This document shows positions 8,615 through 16,936 of a stretch of DNA of 64,000 bases, one piece after another. Each line of letters begins with the position of its first letter. The first letter of the stretch is position 1. Source of the stretch: Roseivivax jejudonensis. Lineage in GTDB: Bacteria > Pseudomonadota > Alphaproteobacteria > Rhodobacterales > Rhodobacteraceae. The position numbers and the translations under genes were made by a program. The notes under the pieces are model-generated. The model saw only the letters and a program-made list of their open reading frames with translations. It was not told where the DNA came from and made no database searches. The stretch is taken from contig NZ_FWFK01000005.1 of the NCBI RefSeq assembly GCF_900172265.1, positions 341,117-405,116 of the forward strand, given 5' to 3'.

Positions 8615-9697
8615 TCAGAGCGTGACAACTTGCCCTGTTTCGGCCGCACGCTGTGCGGCAAGGCCCATCGCGACGGCCTTCGCGCCGTCGGCCAGCGTCA
8701 CCTCGACGTCGCCCGCGCCCTGCAGCACGCGCAGGAACCGCTGATGCTGGTAGAAGGTGGAGCCGTTGTGATCGCCCGCCTCCAGCAGATCCGGGTCCAC
8801 CGGCACGTCGAGCGCCTGTTCGCCCTTGGGGTTGCGCGGGCTCAGGATGACCTGCGGCACCGGTGCGGGACCGAGCGCCTCGGGCCAGAACCGCGTGGGG
8901 CCAGGCACCAACGCCTCGATCTTGCCGGCCGGGCCCATCGCGCTCAGGTGCTCCTGGTAGCGGGCGCCCTCGGCGAACATGCACAGTTCCAGCATCGCGC
9001 GCTGGCCGCCGTCGAAATCCACGATGACGAAGGCATTGTCCCAGATGTCGGGCTGGCGCCCGTCGTACTCCTCGGCGCGGTGGTTCACGTCGGCGCCGCC
9101 AGAAGCCGACACGCGCACCGGCTCGGCGCGCAGGATCAGGCGCATCAGATCGAAGAAGTGGCAGCATTTCTCGACGAGCGTGCCGCCTGACGTGGCGTTG
9201 AACCGGTTCCAGGCGCCGACCTTGTCGAGAAACGGAAAGCGGTGTTCGCGCAAGCTCAGCATGCGGATGCCGCCGGTGGCGGCGTCCGCGCGGTCGACCA
9301 TCATCGCGATCGGTGGCATGTAGCGGTATTCCATCGCCACCCAGACCGGCGCCGGGTAGTTGCGAGCCAGGCGTGCGACCCTCTCGGCCTGCTCCGATGT
9401 GGTGAACAGTGGCTTTTCCACCATCATCGGAAGCGGCCGACGCGCCGCGATCGCCTCCATCTGATCGACATGCACGTGGTTGGGGGATGCGATCAGCAGG
9501 CAATCGAGCGCCGACTGGTCCAGAACCGCTTCGACGGAGTCGACGAATATGGCCTCCGGGGCGAGGGCGCGGGCGGCCTCGGCCATCACCGGGTCGGGTT
9601 CGTAGATCGCGGCGACGCGCGCGTCGCCAAGAAGGCGGATGTTGCGGATGTGCTCCTGGCCCATCATGCCCGCGCCGATGATGCCGTAGTTGATCAT
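8615..9697 (-). CDS. Gfo/Idh/MocA-family protein, candidate NAD-dependent sulfoquinovosidase or sugar dehydrogenase
   Basis: A 360-residue NAD(P)-binding protein: GAGMMG at residues 8-13, the family EKP motif (EKPLFT, ~95-100), and a GGTLVEKCCHFFDL active-site helix in the second domain. The family oxidises sugars or polyols, or uses NAD transiently to cleave glycosides (for example GH109 and GH188). It is divergent from a flavin monooxygenase, aldo/keto reductase, flavin reductase and TRAP cluster that resembles sulfoquinovose catabolism. In that context a GH188-type role, releasing sulfoquinovose from its glycosides, is attractive, but this is inference. ATG 9697 follows CAGGA closely; in-frame extension upstream carries no conserved sequence. 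Confidence 0.75.
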   Translation of the reverse strand: MINYGIIGAGMMGQEHIRNIRLLGDARVAAIYEPDPVMAEAARALAPEAIFVDSVEAVLDQSALDCLLIASPNHVHVDQMEAIAARRPLPMMVEKPLFTTSEQAERVARLARNYPAPVWVAMEYRYMPPIAMMVDRADAATGGIRMLSLREHRFPFLDKVGAWNRFNATSGGTLVEKCCHFFDLMRLILRAEPVRVSASGGADVNHRAEEYDGRQPDIWDNAFVIVDFDGGQRAMLELCMFAEGARYQEHLSAMGPAGKIEALVPGPTRFWPEALGPAPVPQVILSPRNPKGEQALDVPVDPDLLEAGDHNGSTFYQHQRFLRVLQGAGDVEVTLADGAKAVAMGLAAQRAAETGQVVTL

Positions 9698-9761
9698 TCC
9701 TGCCTCGTTCGTCCCGACCGCCGTTCGTCGTGTCGTGCCGCGCCGGACACGACTCGTAAAA

Positions 9762-9788
9762 ATTGATACAGTATTGATGCACATCAAT
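9762..9788. promoter_or_regulatory. Palindromic operator in the divergent promoter region
   Basis: ATTGATGCACATCAAT (9773-9788) is a palindrome with 7-bp arms around CA. A further ATTGATA half-site sits 11 bases upstream (9762-9768), so three TTGAT half-sites occur in 27 bases. The site lies in the 149-bp AT-rich gap between the Gfo/Idh gene and the monooxygenase operon and could control both. No regulator gene is adjacent. Confidence 0.5.
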
Positions 9789-9846
9789 GCGGATGCTACG
9801 CAAGGGTCAAAGCGCAGCACCGAAGAGAGTCGCCAGAGGAGTCGCC

Positions 9847-11004
9847 ATGACCATCGTTCCCGTCACCTCCGCCGATCTCGATGCCAGTGAAGTGTCGTGG
9901 TTCGCGGCGCTGTGTTCGGACGATTACCAGTTCCTCGGCGTGCCCGAGGGGCGGCTGCGGTCGAGCTGGGCGCATTGCTCGGACATCCTGCGCGAGGCCG
10001 AGAAACAGGGCTTTCGGAACATCCTGTGCCCGTCGTCTTACCAGGTGGGGCAGGATGTCCTGTCCTTCGTCGCCGCCGGCTCGCAGGTCACGTCCGACAT
10101 CAACATGCTGGCCGCGATCCGCTGCGGGGAAATGCAGCCGATCATGCTGGCCCGCACCATCGCGACCATCGATCACATGATGAAGGGCCGGCTCACGCTC
10201 AACGTCATTTCTTCGGACTTCCCCGGCGAAAAGGCCGACAGCGCCTTCCGCTATCAGCGCTCCCGCGAGGTGGTGGAAATCCTCAAGCAGGCCTGGACCC
10301 GCGACAGGATCGACTACGAGGGCGAGGTCTACAGCTTCAGCGATCTCTGGACCGATCCCGCGAAGCCCTACCAGCAGAACGGCGGACCTCTGCTCTACTT
10401 CGGCGGCTATTCTCCCCACGCGCTCGAACTCTGCGGCCAGCATTGCGATGTCTACCTGATGTGGCCCGAGCCGGAAGAGCAGCTGGCCCAGCGGATGCGC
10501 GACGTGAACGCCGTGGCCGAGCGCTACGGGCGCACGCTCGACTACGGGCTGCGCGTTCACATGATCGTGCGCGACACCGAGGCCGAGGCCCGGGAGTATG
10601 CCGACTACCTCGTGTCGAAGCTCGACGACGAACTCGGCCAGCTGATCCGGGAGCGGGCGCACGATCATGGATCGCTCGGGGTGAGCCACCAGGCGCGGGC
10701 GCGCGAACTCGCCGATACGTACGGCTACGTGGAGCCGGGGCTCTGGACGGGGATCGGGCGGGCCCGCTCGGGCTGCGGTGCGGCGCTCGTCGGCTCGGTC
10801 GACCAGGTCATGACCAAGATCGAGCGCTACCGCGAGATGGGTCTCCGCGCCTTCATATTCTCGGGGTATCCGCATCTCGACGAATGCCGGCACTTCGGTC
10901 AGAAGGTTCTGCCGGAGCTGAAGACATGCTCGCTGCCGCACGCCTACGGACGCGTGCCGAACGAGACCCCCGCGACGCCGCTGGGAGAAGGAGAGCGCAA
11001 ATGA
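9847..11004 (+). CDS. SsuD-like FMNH2-dependent sulfonate monooxygenase (LLM family)
   Basis: A 385-residue luciferase-like monooxygenase. It shares the SsuD pattern: FGGYS near residue 180, a RVHMIVRDT strand, a LVSKLDDE helix, LWTGIGRARSGCGAALVG, and FIFSGYPHLDEC near the C terminus. These enzymes use reduced FMN and O2 to break C-S bonds, giving sulfite and an aldehyde. The first block (EVSWFAALCSDDYQFLGVP) fits the sulfoquinovose monooxygenase branch as I remember it. ATG 9847 follows AGGAG. It overlaps the aldo/keto reductase (ATGA), and a flavin reductase lies two genes on, completing a two-component system. Substrate assignment is inference from context. Confidence 0.8.
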   Translation: MTIVPVTSADLDASEVSWFAALCSDDYQFLGVPEGRLRSSWAHCSDILREAEKQGFRNILCPSSYQVGQDVLSFVAAGSQVTSDINMLAAIRCGEMQPIMLARTIATIDHMMKGRLTLNVISSDFPGEKADSAFRYQRSREVVEILKQAWTRDRIDYEGEVYSFSDLWTDPAKPYQQNGGPLLYFGGYSPHALELCGQHCDVYLMWPEPEEQLAQRMRDVNAVAERYGRTLDYGLRVHMIVRDTEAEAREYADYLVSKLDDELGQLIRERAHDHGSLGVSHQARARELADTYGYVEPGLWTGIGRARSGCGAALVGSVDQVMTKIERYREMGLRAFIFSGYPHLDECRHFGQKVLPELKTCSLPHAYGRVPNETPATPLGEGERK

Positions 11005-11897
11005 CCGTGAGCCGCATTTCCGTCGCCGATGACCTCGAGCTCAGCCGCATCGTCTATGGCATGTGGCGGCTTTCGGACGACACCGACACGAGCCCCGAGC
11101 ACGTCCGTGCGAAGATCGAGGCCTGCCTCGATCAGGGCATCACCACCATGGATCAGGCCGACATCTACGGCGGCTACGAGGCCGAGGAGGTGATGGGACG
11201 CGCGATGGCCGGCACCGACCTGCGCGACCGGATCGAGATCGTCACGAAATGCGACATCGTCGCGCCGGCCGGGCGCTATGCCGACCGGCGGGTGAAGCAC
11301 TACGACACTTCGGCCGCACATATCGAGGCCTCCGTCGACCACTCGCTGCGGCTCATGGGAACCGACCGGATCGACCTCCTGCTGATCCACCGGCCCGACC
11401 CGCTCATGGATCACCACGAAACGGGCGCCGCGCTCGACGCCGCCGTGGCGGCGGGCAAGGTGCGCCATGTGGGCGTGTCGAACTTCAAGCCGCACGACTG
11501 GACGCTGCTCCAGTCGGCGATGAACGCGCCGCTCGTGACCAACCAGATCGAGCTGTCGTTGCTCGCGCACGAGGGCTTCACCAACGGTGATGTGGCGTTT
11601 CTGCAGGAACGCGGCCTGCCGCCCATGGCGTGGTCGCCGCTCGGCGGTGGCTCGCTTTTTGCCGAAAGCTCGGCGCGCCTTCGGGCGCGGCTGGACGAGA
11701 TCGCGTCGGCGCACGACGTCGACACGGCCGCCGTCGCGGTAGCCTGGCTTCTGGCGCATCCGGCGCGGATCCTTCCGGTGATGGGCACCAACACGATCGA
11801 GCGCATCCGGCAGCTCGGCGACGCCGAAAAGGTGACACTCGACCGTGAGACATGGTTCGAGCTTTATACCCTTGCGCTCGGCCACGAGGTGCCGTGA
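11001..11897 (+). CDS. Aldo/keto reductase
   Basis: A 298-residue NAD(P)H-dependent reductase. The catalytic tetrad is visible as Asp and Tyr in DQADIYGGYEAEE, Lys in VTKCDI and His in LLLIHRPDP; a GVSNFKPH segment follows the active-site barrel strand. The start ATG overlaps the monooxygenase stop, so the two are made together. If the monooxygenase yields a sugar aldehyde, this enzyme would reduce it to an alcohol (6-oxo-glucose to glucose in the sulfo-SMO scheme). Closest by pattern to YdhF-like reductases; the substrate is not provable from sequence. Confidence 0.85.
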   Translation: MTVSRISVADDLELSRIVYGMWRLSDDTDTSPEHVRAKIEACLDQGITTMDQADIYGGYEAEEVMGRAMAGTDLRDRIEIVTKCDIVAPAGRYADRRVKHYDTSAAHIEASVDHSLRLMGTDRIDLLLIHRPDPLMDHHETGAALDAAVAAGKVRHVGVSNFKPHDWTLLQSAMNAPLVTNQIELSLLAHEGFTNGDVAFLQERGLPPMAWSPLGGGSLFAESSARLRARLDEIASAHDVDTAAVAVAWLLAHPARILPVMGTNTIERIRQLGDAEKVTLDRETWFELYTLALGHEVP

Positions 11898-11898
11898 C

Positions 11899-12417
11899 AT
11901 GGATGGGGCCATGGACACCGATCATCAGACCTTCACGCCCGGCCCCGAGACGCAAAGGGCTTTTCGCGATGCGCTCGGGCGGTTCGCGACGGGCGTGACG
12001 ATCGTGACCACCCAGACCCAGGACGGGCCCATTGCGATCACCGCCAACAGCTTCGCGTCGCTGTCGCTCGATCCGCCGCTGGTGCTGTGGTCGCCGGCCA
12101 AGGCGTCGGCCCGGTTCAGGCCCTTCGCGGAGGCGAAGCATTTCGCGATCCACGTGCTTGCCGCCGATCAGGCGGCGCTCTGTTCCGAGGTCGCCAAGGA
12201 CGCCCGCCGCTTCCGGCCCGGTGACCTGACCGAGAACGAACGCGGCGTGCCGCTGATCGAGTCGGCGCTCGCGCATTTCGAGTGCGCGCGCGACGCGGTG
12301 CACGACGGCGGCGACCACGTGATCGTGGTGGGCCGGGTAGAGCGTGTGCGCATGCGCGAGGGCGAGCCGCTGTTGTTCCTCCAGGGACAGTTCGGCGGCT
12401 TCCGGGCGCTGGGCTGA
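11899..12417 (+). CDS. Flavin reductase, partner of the monooxygenase
   Basis: A 172-residue flavin-reductase-like domain protein. It shows the family blocks RFATGVTIVTT, ITANSFASLSLDPPLVLWS and HVLAADQ. Such proteins use NAD(P)H to make FMNH2 for SsuD-type monooxygenases. It starts one base after the aldo/keto reductase stop; a second ATG at 11911 is also possible. Its position in the same transcript as the LLM monooxygenase is the classic arrangement of a two-component flavin monooxygenase. Confidence 0.85.
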   Translation: MDGAMDTDHQTFTPGPETQRAFRDALGRFATGVTIVTTQTQDGPIAITANSFASLSLDPPLVLWSPAKASARFRPFAEAKHFAIHVLAADQAALCSEVAKDARRFRPGDLTENERGVPLIESALAHFECARDAVHDGGDHVIVVGRVERVRMREGEPLLFLQGQFGGFRALG

Positions 12418-12506
12418 AACGGACGACCCGCGGACAACGCGGGCGAGGACGCCGGACACGGCGGAGGAGCGGCGCCCCGGGCGCGGGCGCTGGATGGGAG
12501 GAAACG

Positions 12507-13094
12507 ATGGGACTCGTGCGCGGACTGCTCGTGCCGCTCGAGCTCTGGAACCGCTGGGCGCTGGCGCTCGGGCGCGGGCTGGCGCTCGTGGCGCTGGCGA
12601 TCATGGTCATCGTGATCCTGGCGCAGGTGTTCTTCCGCTACGTGCTGAACAACGCGTTGCCGTGGCCGGACGAGGCGGCGCGCTTCCTGATGCTGTGGAT
12701 GACCGGTCTCGCCGCGCCGACGGCCTTCCGCCGCGGCGGGTTCGTCGCCATCGACACCGTGCAGCGCCTGATGCCGCGCCGCGTGGCGGACGTCCTCGTT
12801 CTCGTGCTCCTGGCGCTGTCTCTCTGCGTCCTGGCGGTCGGGATCCAGCTCGGCTGGAATCACGTCAATTCCGGCTGGCTCTTCAACTCGTCCTCGCTGC
12901 GCGTGCCGCTCGACCTCGTGGGCGGCGAGACCGTGCGCGTGAAGCTCGCCTGGATGTACATGTCGGTCTGGATCGGCATGGTGCTCCTGACGGTGGTCGC
13001 CGTGGAGCTGATCCTGCGCCAGATCGTTCGGATCGGCGGCGAGGCCGACACGCTCTCGCCCCTCGCGCCGGGCGACCTTCCGGAGGCCGAATAG
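12507..13094 (+). CDS. TRAP transporter small permease (DctQ family)
   Basis: A 195-residue inner-membrane protein with four predicted helices and the DctQ motif FFRYVLNNALPWPDEAARFLMLW at about residues 39-61. It forms the small membrane subunit of a tripartite ATP-independent transporter. ATG 12507 has a GGGAGG site. It sits 89 bases after the flavin reductase, and its stop abuts the large permease start, so importer and catabolic enzymes are probably co-transcribed. Confidence 0.9.
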   Translation: MGLVRGLLVPLELWNRWALALGRGLALVALAIMVIVILAQVFFRYVLNNALPWPDEAARFLMLWMTGLAAPTAFRRGGFVAIDTVQRLMPRRVADVLVLVLLALSLCVLAVGIQLGWNHVNSGWLFNSSSLRVPLDLVGGETVRVKLAWMYMSVWIGMVLLTVVAVELILRQIVRIGGEADTLSPLAPGDLPEAE

Positions 13095-14570
13095 ATGCTG
13101 GTCTGGTTCCTGCCGGTCTTTCTCGTGCTCCTGATCGTCGGTCTGCCGGTCTTCTTCGCGCTGCTTTTCGCGCCTGGCGCGCTGCTGTGGCTTAACGGGC
13201 AGGAGCGCGATCTCGCGCTTCTCTACCGCAACCTCTACAACGGCATGGACAGCTTCCCGCTGATGGCGTTGCCGTTTTTCCTACTCGCCGGCGAGATCAT
13301 GAACCGCGGCGGCATCACCGAGCGGCTCGTGTCGTTCGCGCAGGCGTTCATGGGCCACCTGCGTGGCGGGCTCGCGCAGGTCAATATCCTGTCCTCGATC
13401 CTCTTCGCCGGCCTGTCGGGCTCGGCGGTGGCCGACACCTCGGCGCTGGGGTCGACGCTGATCCCGGCGATGGAGAAACAGGGCTACACACGGCGCTTCG
13501 CCGCGGCGATCACCGCCGCGTCCTCGGTGATCGGGCCGATCATCCCGCCGTCGGGGATCATGATCATCTACGCCTACGTCATGGGCCAATCGGTCGCGGC
13601 GCTGTTCCTCGCCGGGATCGTGCCCGGGCTGCTCGTCGGCGTCGGGCTGATGCTGACGGTCCGCGCGCTCGCCGACCGGTACGACCTGCCCAAAGCCGAA
13701 CGCATCGTCGAGCGCGACGCGACCATTGCACCCGTCGAATACTGGGTCAGCTTCGCGCTGCTGCGCCTCAACGTCGCCGGCGTCCTCTACATGCTCAGCT
13801 GGCTCCTGCCGGCAGGCTGGGGCGAGGGCGGCCTGGCGGTCTATCTGGGCCTGCTGGTGCCGGCGCATTTCGCGCTGGTATGGTATCGCGGCCGGGTCAG
13901 CCGGGATTTCCGCATCGTCTGCAAGAAGGCCGTGGCGCCGCTCCAGACACCGATCATCATTCTCGGCGGGATCCTCATCGGCGTCTTCACCCCGACCGAG
14001 GCCGCGGCGATCGCGGTGGCCTATGCGCTGATCGTGTCGTTCGGCGTGCTGCGGGTGATGCGCGTCGCGGACCTCGCCGACGTTTTGCGGCGCTCGGCGA
14101 TCGCCTCGGCGACGGTTTTGCTGCTCGTCGGCGCGGCCGTCAGCTTCAAGACCGTGGTGTCGCTGTCCCACGCGCCCGAGATCATGGCCGACTTCATCCT
14201 GTCGTTGTCCGAGAACCCGCTGATCCTGCTGTTCCTGATCAACGTGCTGCTGTTCATCGTGGGCATGTTCCTCGACGCGGGGCCGGCGATCATCATCCTC
14301 GGGCCGATCCTCGGGCCGGTCTTCACCGGGCTCGGCGTCGATCCGGTGCATTTCGCCATCATCATGAGCGTGAACCTGACCGTCGGGCTGGCGACGCCGC
14401 CGATGGGCCTGGTGCTCTTCGTCGCCTCGTCGGTGTCGGGCGAACGGGTCGAGACGATCTCGAAGGCGATCCTGCCGTTTCTCGCGGTCGAAGTGCTGGT
14501 GATCTTTCTGATCACCTATTTCCCCGCGATTTCCATGACGATCCCGCGGCTCGCGGGCTTCGCGAACTGA
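13095..14570 (+). CDS. TRAP transporter large permease (DctM family)
   Basis: A 491-residue DctM protein with about twelve hydrophobic segments. It has the family sequences FAGLSGSAVADTSALG and IIPPSGIMIIYAYVMG in the first half, and FLDAGPAIIILGPIL and NLTVGLATPPMGLVLF in the second. It is the ion-coupled transport subunit, normally sodium-driven. A loop of about 60 residues between the two halves is longer than in the shortest family members. The start codon follows the dctQ-type stop with no gap. Confidence 0.9.
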   Translation: MLVWFLPVFLVLLIVGLPVFFALLFAPGALLWLNGQERDLALLYRNLYNGMDSFPLMALPFFLLAGEIMNRGGITERLVSFAQAFMGHLRGGLAQVNILSSILFAGLSGSAVADTSALGSTLIPAMEKQGYTRRFAAAITAASSVIGPIIPPSGIMIIYAYVMGQSVAALFLAGIVPGLLVGVGLMLTVRALADRYDLPKAERIVERDATIAPVEYWVSFALLRLNVAGVLYMLSWLLPAGWGEGGLAVYLGLLVPAHFALVWYRGRVSRDFRIVCKKAVAPLQTPIIILGGILIGVFTPTEAAAIAVAYALIVSFGVLRVMRVADLADVLRRSAIASATVLLLVGAAVSFKTVVSLSHAPEIMADFILSLSENPLILLFLINVLLFIVGMFLDAGPAIIILGPILGPVFTGLGVDPVHFAIIMSVNLTVGLATPPMGLVLFVASSVSGERVETISKAILPFLAVEVLVIFLITYFPAISMTIPRLAGFAN

Positions 14571-14595
14571 GCTCAGCAGACAGGGAGGCCAACAC

Positions 14596-15657
14596 ATGCT
14601 GACAACGACCCTCAAGGCCCTCGCGGCGGCCGGCATCCTCGCCGGTACCGCGACGGCCGCGGCGGCGCAGGAGTACACGATCCGCGCGACCGCGAATTCG
14701 AACGAACAGGACGAGGATTACGACGGCCTGATCGTGTTCAAGAACTTCGTCGAGCAGGCGTCGAACGGCGCGATCGAGGTGGAGCTCTTCATCGGCACGC
14801 AGCTGTGCTCGAACGGCGCCGAGTGCCTGCAGGGCGTCGCCGACGGCTCGATCGACGTGTTCGTCACCACCTCCGGCGGGGCCGCGGGCATCTTCCCCTA
14901 CGTGCAGGTGTTCGACCTGCCCTATCTGATGCGTTCGGACCGCGTGGCCGAGGCGGTGCTGACCGACACCGACTTCACGCGCACGCTGCGTGATCTCGCG
15001 CTCGAGTCCTCGGGCGACGCGATCCGGATCATGACCATCGGCAACACCGGCGGGTGGCGCAACTTCGCCAACACGCAGAAGACCGTCGCCACGCCGGCGG
15101 ATCTCGAGGGCATGAAGATGCGCACGGTCGTCGCCGACCTGCCGCAGGAGCTGGTGAAGGTGCTCGGCGCCTCGCCGACGCCGATCCCGTGGCCCGAGCT
15201 CTTCACCTCGCTGCAGACCGGGGTGGTCGACGGCACCAAGAACGGCATCACCGACATCATGAACATGAAGTTCCCCGATGCCGGCTTGCAGTACCTGACG
15301 CTGGACGGGCACGCCTACATGGCGGCCATCTGGGTGATGAACAACGAGAAGTTCATGTCGATGCCCGAGGACATGCGCCGGGTCGTGGTCAACGGCTTCG
15401 CCGAGCTGCAGCAGGCGACCTTTGCCTCGCCCAAGCGCAAGTCGATCTCGGCCTACGAGGAGTTCGCGGCCGCCGGTGGCGAGGTCTATGTGCCGACGCC
15501 GGAGGAAAAGCAGGCTTTCCAGGACGCGGTGCAGCCCGTCTACCAGTGGTTCAGCGAGAACGTCGACCAGGGTGACGAGGTACTGCAGGCGCTGCGCGAC
15601 GCCGTCGCGCAGGTCGAGGAAGAGATCGACGCCGACATCGCGGCGGATCTCGAGTAG
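14596..15657 (+). CDS. TRAP transporter solute-binding protein (DctP family)
   Basis: A 353-residue periplasmic protein with a Sec signal peptide ending near AAAAQ (about residue 25). It has the DctP blocks QGVADGSIDVF, LEGMKMRTVVAD and PWPELFTSLQTGVVDGTKNG. Arg176 in KMRT aligns with the residue that usually holds a substrate carboxylate in this family; in a sulfonate importer it could hold the sulfonate. It completes the TRAP set and is the best handle on what the cluster imports. A GGGAGG site precedes ATG 14596. Confidence 0.9.
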   Translation: MLTTTLKALAAAGILAGTATAAAAQEYTIRATANSNEQDEDYDGLIVFKNFVEQASNGAIEVELFIGTQLCSNGAECLQGVADGSIDVFVTTSGGAAGIFPYVQVFDLPYLMRSDRVAEAVLTDTDFTRTLRDLALESSGDAIRIMTIGNTGGWRNFANTQKTVATPADLEGMKMRTVVADLPQELVKVLGASPTPIPWPELFTSLQTGVVDGTKNGITDIMNMKFPDAGLQYLTLDGHAYMAAIWVMNNEKFMSMPEDMRRVVVNGFAELQQATFASPKRKSISAYEEFAAAGGEVYVPTPEEKQAFQDAVQPVYQWFSENVDQGDEVLQALRDAVAQVEEEIDADIAADLE

Positions 15658-15663
15658 GACGCG

Positions 15664-15694
15664 CGGCCCCGCGCCGACACACGGCGCGGGGCCG
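15664..15694 (+). terminator. GC-rich hairpin after the TRAP operon
   Basis: A perfect 13-bp stem (CGGCCCCGCGCCG / CGGCGCGGGGCCG) with loop ACACA, starting 7 bases after the binding-protein stop. No T-run follows; it may act as a 3' stabiliser or partial terminator rather than an absolute stop. Confidence 0.6.
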
Positions 15695-15742
15695 TCCAGG
15701 CGGCGCCGGCCCCCCGCGGCCCGGCGTCCGCGCCGGCGGCCC

Positions 15743-15783
15743 GTGCGGGAGCCTCCGGCGGGGGTTTATCGGCAAGATGAAGC
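15743..15783 (+). repeat. Intergenic GGCAAGATGAAG-type repeat, copy 1
   Basis: GTGCGGGAGCCTCCGGCGGG followed by GGTTTATCGGCAAGATGAAG. It is almost identical to the copy at 34730 and shares its 3' half with the copy at 28254. The first half can fold around GGAGCCTCC. Confidence 0.75.
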
Positions 15784-15846
15784 GCGGATCGAGCGCGCCG
15801 TCCCGGCGGCATGCGCGTCTCGTCCGCGCGCATGGAGTGGACGGCG

Positions 15847-16854
15847 ATGCGAGGCGCCTTTCGGCCGGCGGTGCTGAAATCGGAAGCCGACCGGGCCTTT
15901 CCTGGGCTGGCGGTGGCGGGGTGTGTCGCGGTGACCGCGCAGTTCCTCGCCGAGCATTACGGGGCTCCGGCGATGCTTATGGCGATCCTGCTCGGGATCG
16001 CGCTGCATTTCCTGTCCGAGGAAGGGCGCGCGGCGCCCGGGATCGACATCGCGGCGCGGCACGTGCTTCGGGTCGGGGTCGCGCTCCTCGGTGTGAGGAT
16101 CTCGGCGGAGCTTGTGCTCGATCTCGGCGCCGGCGTGGTGCTCCTGACCGTGGCCGGGGTTGCGGCCACGATCGGTATCGCGCAACTTGCCGCGCCGCTC
16201 TTCGGGCGCGGGCGGCGCTTCGCCTTCCTGACCGGCGGCTCGGTGGCGATCTGCGGCGCCTCGGCGGCCATGGCCATCGCCGCGATCCTGCCGCGCACCG
16301 ACCGCTCCGAGCAGGACCTGGTCTTTACCGTCGTCGGTGTCACCGTCCTGTCGACCGTCGCGATGATCCTCTACCCGATCCTGGCGGGCGCGGTCGGGTT
16401 CGATCCGGTGGTGACCGGGGTCTTCCTCGGCGGAACGATTCACGACGTGGCGCAGGTCGTCGGCGCCGGCTATTCCGTGTCGGACGGCGCGGGCGACGCG
16501 GCGACGCTGGTCAAGCTGATCCGGGTCAGCCTGCTGGCGCCCGTCGTCCTGATCGCCGCCCTTGTCCTGCGGGCGCAGGGGGCCGGTGGTGCCCGGCCGC
16601 CGCTGTTGCCTGGCTTCGTGCTGGGCTTCCTCGTGCTGGCGGCGGCCAATTCCGCCGGGATCGTGCCCGAGCCCGCCCGCGAGCTGGCCAACGCGGTGTC
16701 GCGCTGGGCGCTGCTGACCGCGATCGCGGCGGTCGGCATGAAGACCTCGATCCCCAACCTCCTGAAGGTCGGGCGCACCGCGATCCTGATGCTGGTGGGC
16801 GAGACCCTGTTCCTCGCCCTGTTCGTGCTCGCCGGCGCCTTGCTGCTGCTCTGA
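15847..16854 (+). CDS. YeiH-family putative sulfate/sulfite exporter
   Basis: About 335 residues and ten hydrophobic segments, matching the UPF0324/YeiH family. Visible family blocks are RVGVALLGVRISAELVL, TGGSVAICGASAAMAI, GGTIHDVAQVVGAGYS and MKTSIPNLLKVG. The family is annotated as putative sulfate exporters. The start is uncertain: ATG 15847 has GGAG upstream, and in-frame ATGs at 15832 and 15811 would add 5 and 12 residues. It follows a sulfonate-monooxygenase/TRAP cluster, so disposal of released sulfite or sulfate is a sensible role, though a hairpin and a repeat separate it from that operon. Confidence 0.8.
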   Translation: MRGAFRPAVLKSEADRAFPGLAVAGCVAVTAQFLAEHYGAPAMLMAILLGIALHFLSEEGRAAPGIDIAARHVLRVGVALLGVRISAELVLDLGAGVVLLTVAGVAATIGIAQLAAPLFGRGRRFAFLTGGSVAICGASAAMAIAAILPRTDRSEQDLVFTVVGVTVLSTVAMILYPILAGAVGFDPVVTGVFLGGTIHDVAQVVGAGYSVSDGAGDAATLVKLIRVSLLAPVVLIAALVLRAQGAGGARPPLLPGFVLGFLVLAAANSAGIVPEPARELANAVSRWALLTAIAAVGMKTSIPNLLKVGRTAILMLVGETLFLALFVLAGALLLL

Positions 16855-16936
16855 GCGGTCCGGTCGCGGAAAACGCGGGCGGTGCGCGGTTTCGTGGTAC
16901 GCTGATCGACGACGTGGGACCGGCGCGGGGGCGGCG

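Noticed and set aside
8615..16854. Simple alkanesulfonate (ssu) operon
   Set aside because: No SsuA/B/C ABC importer is present, and the aldo/keto reductase plus Gfo/Idh genes fit a sugar sulfonate better; not excluded for the enzyme itself.
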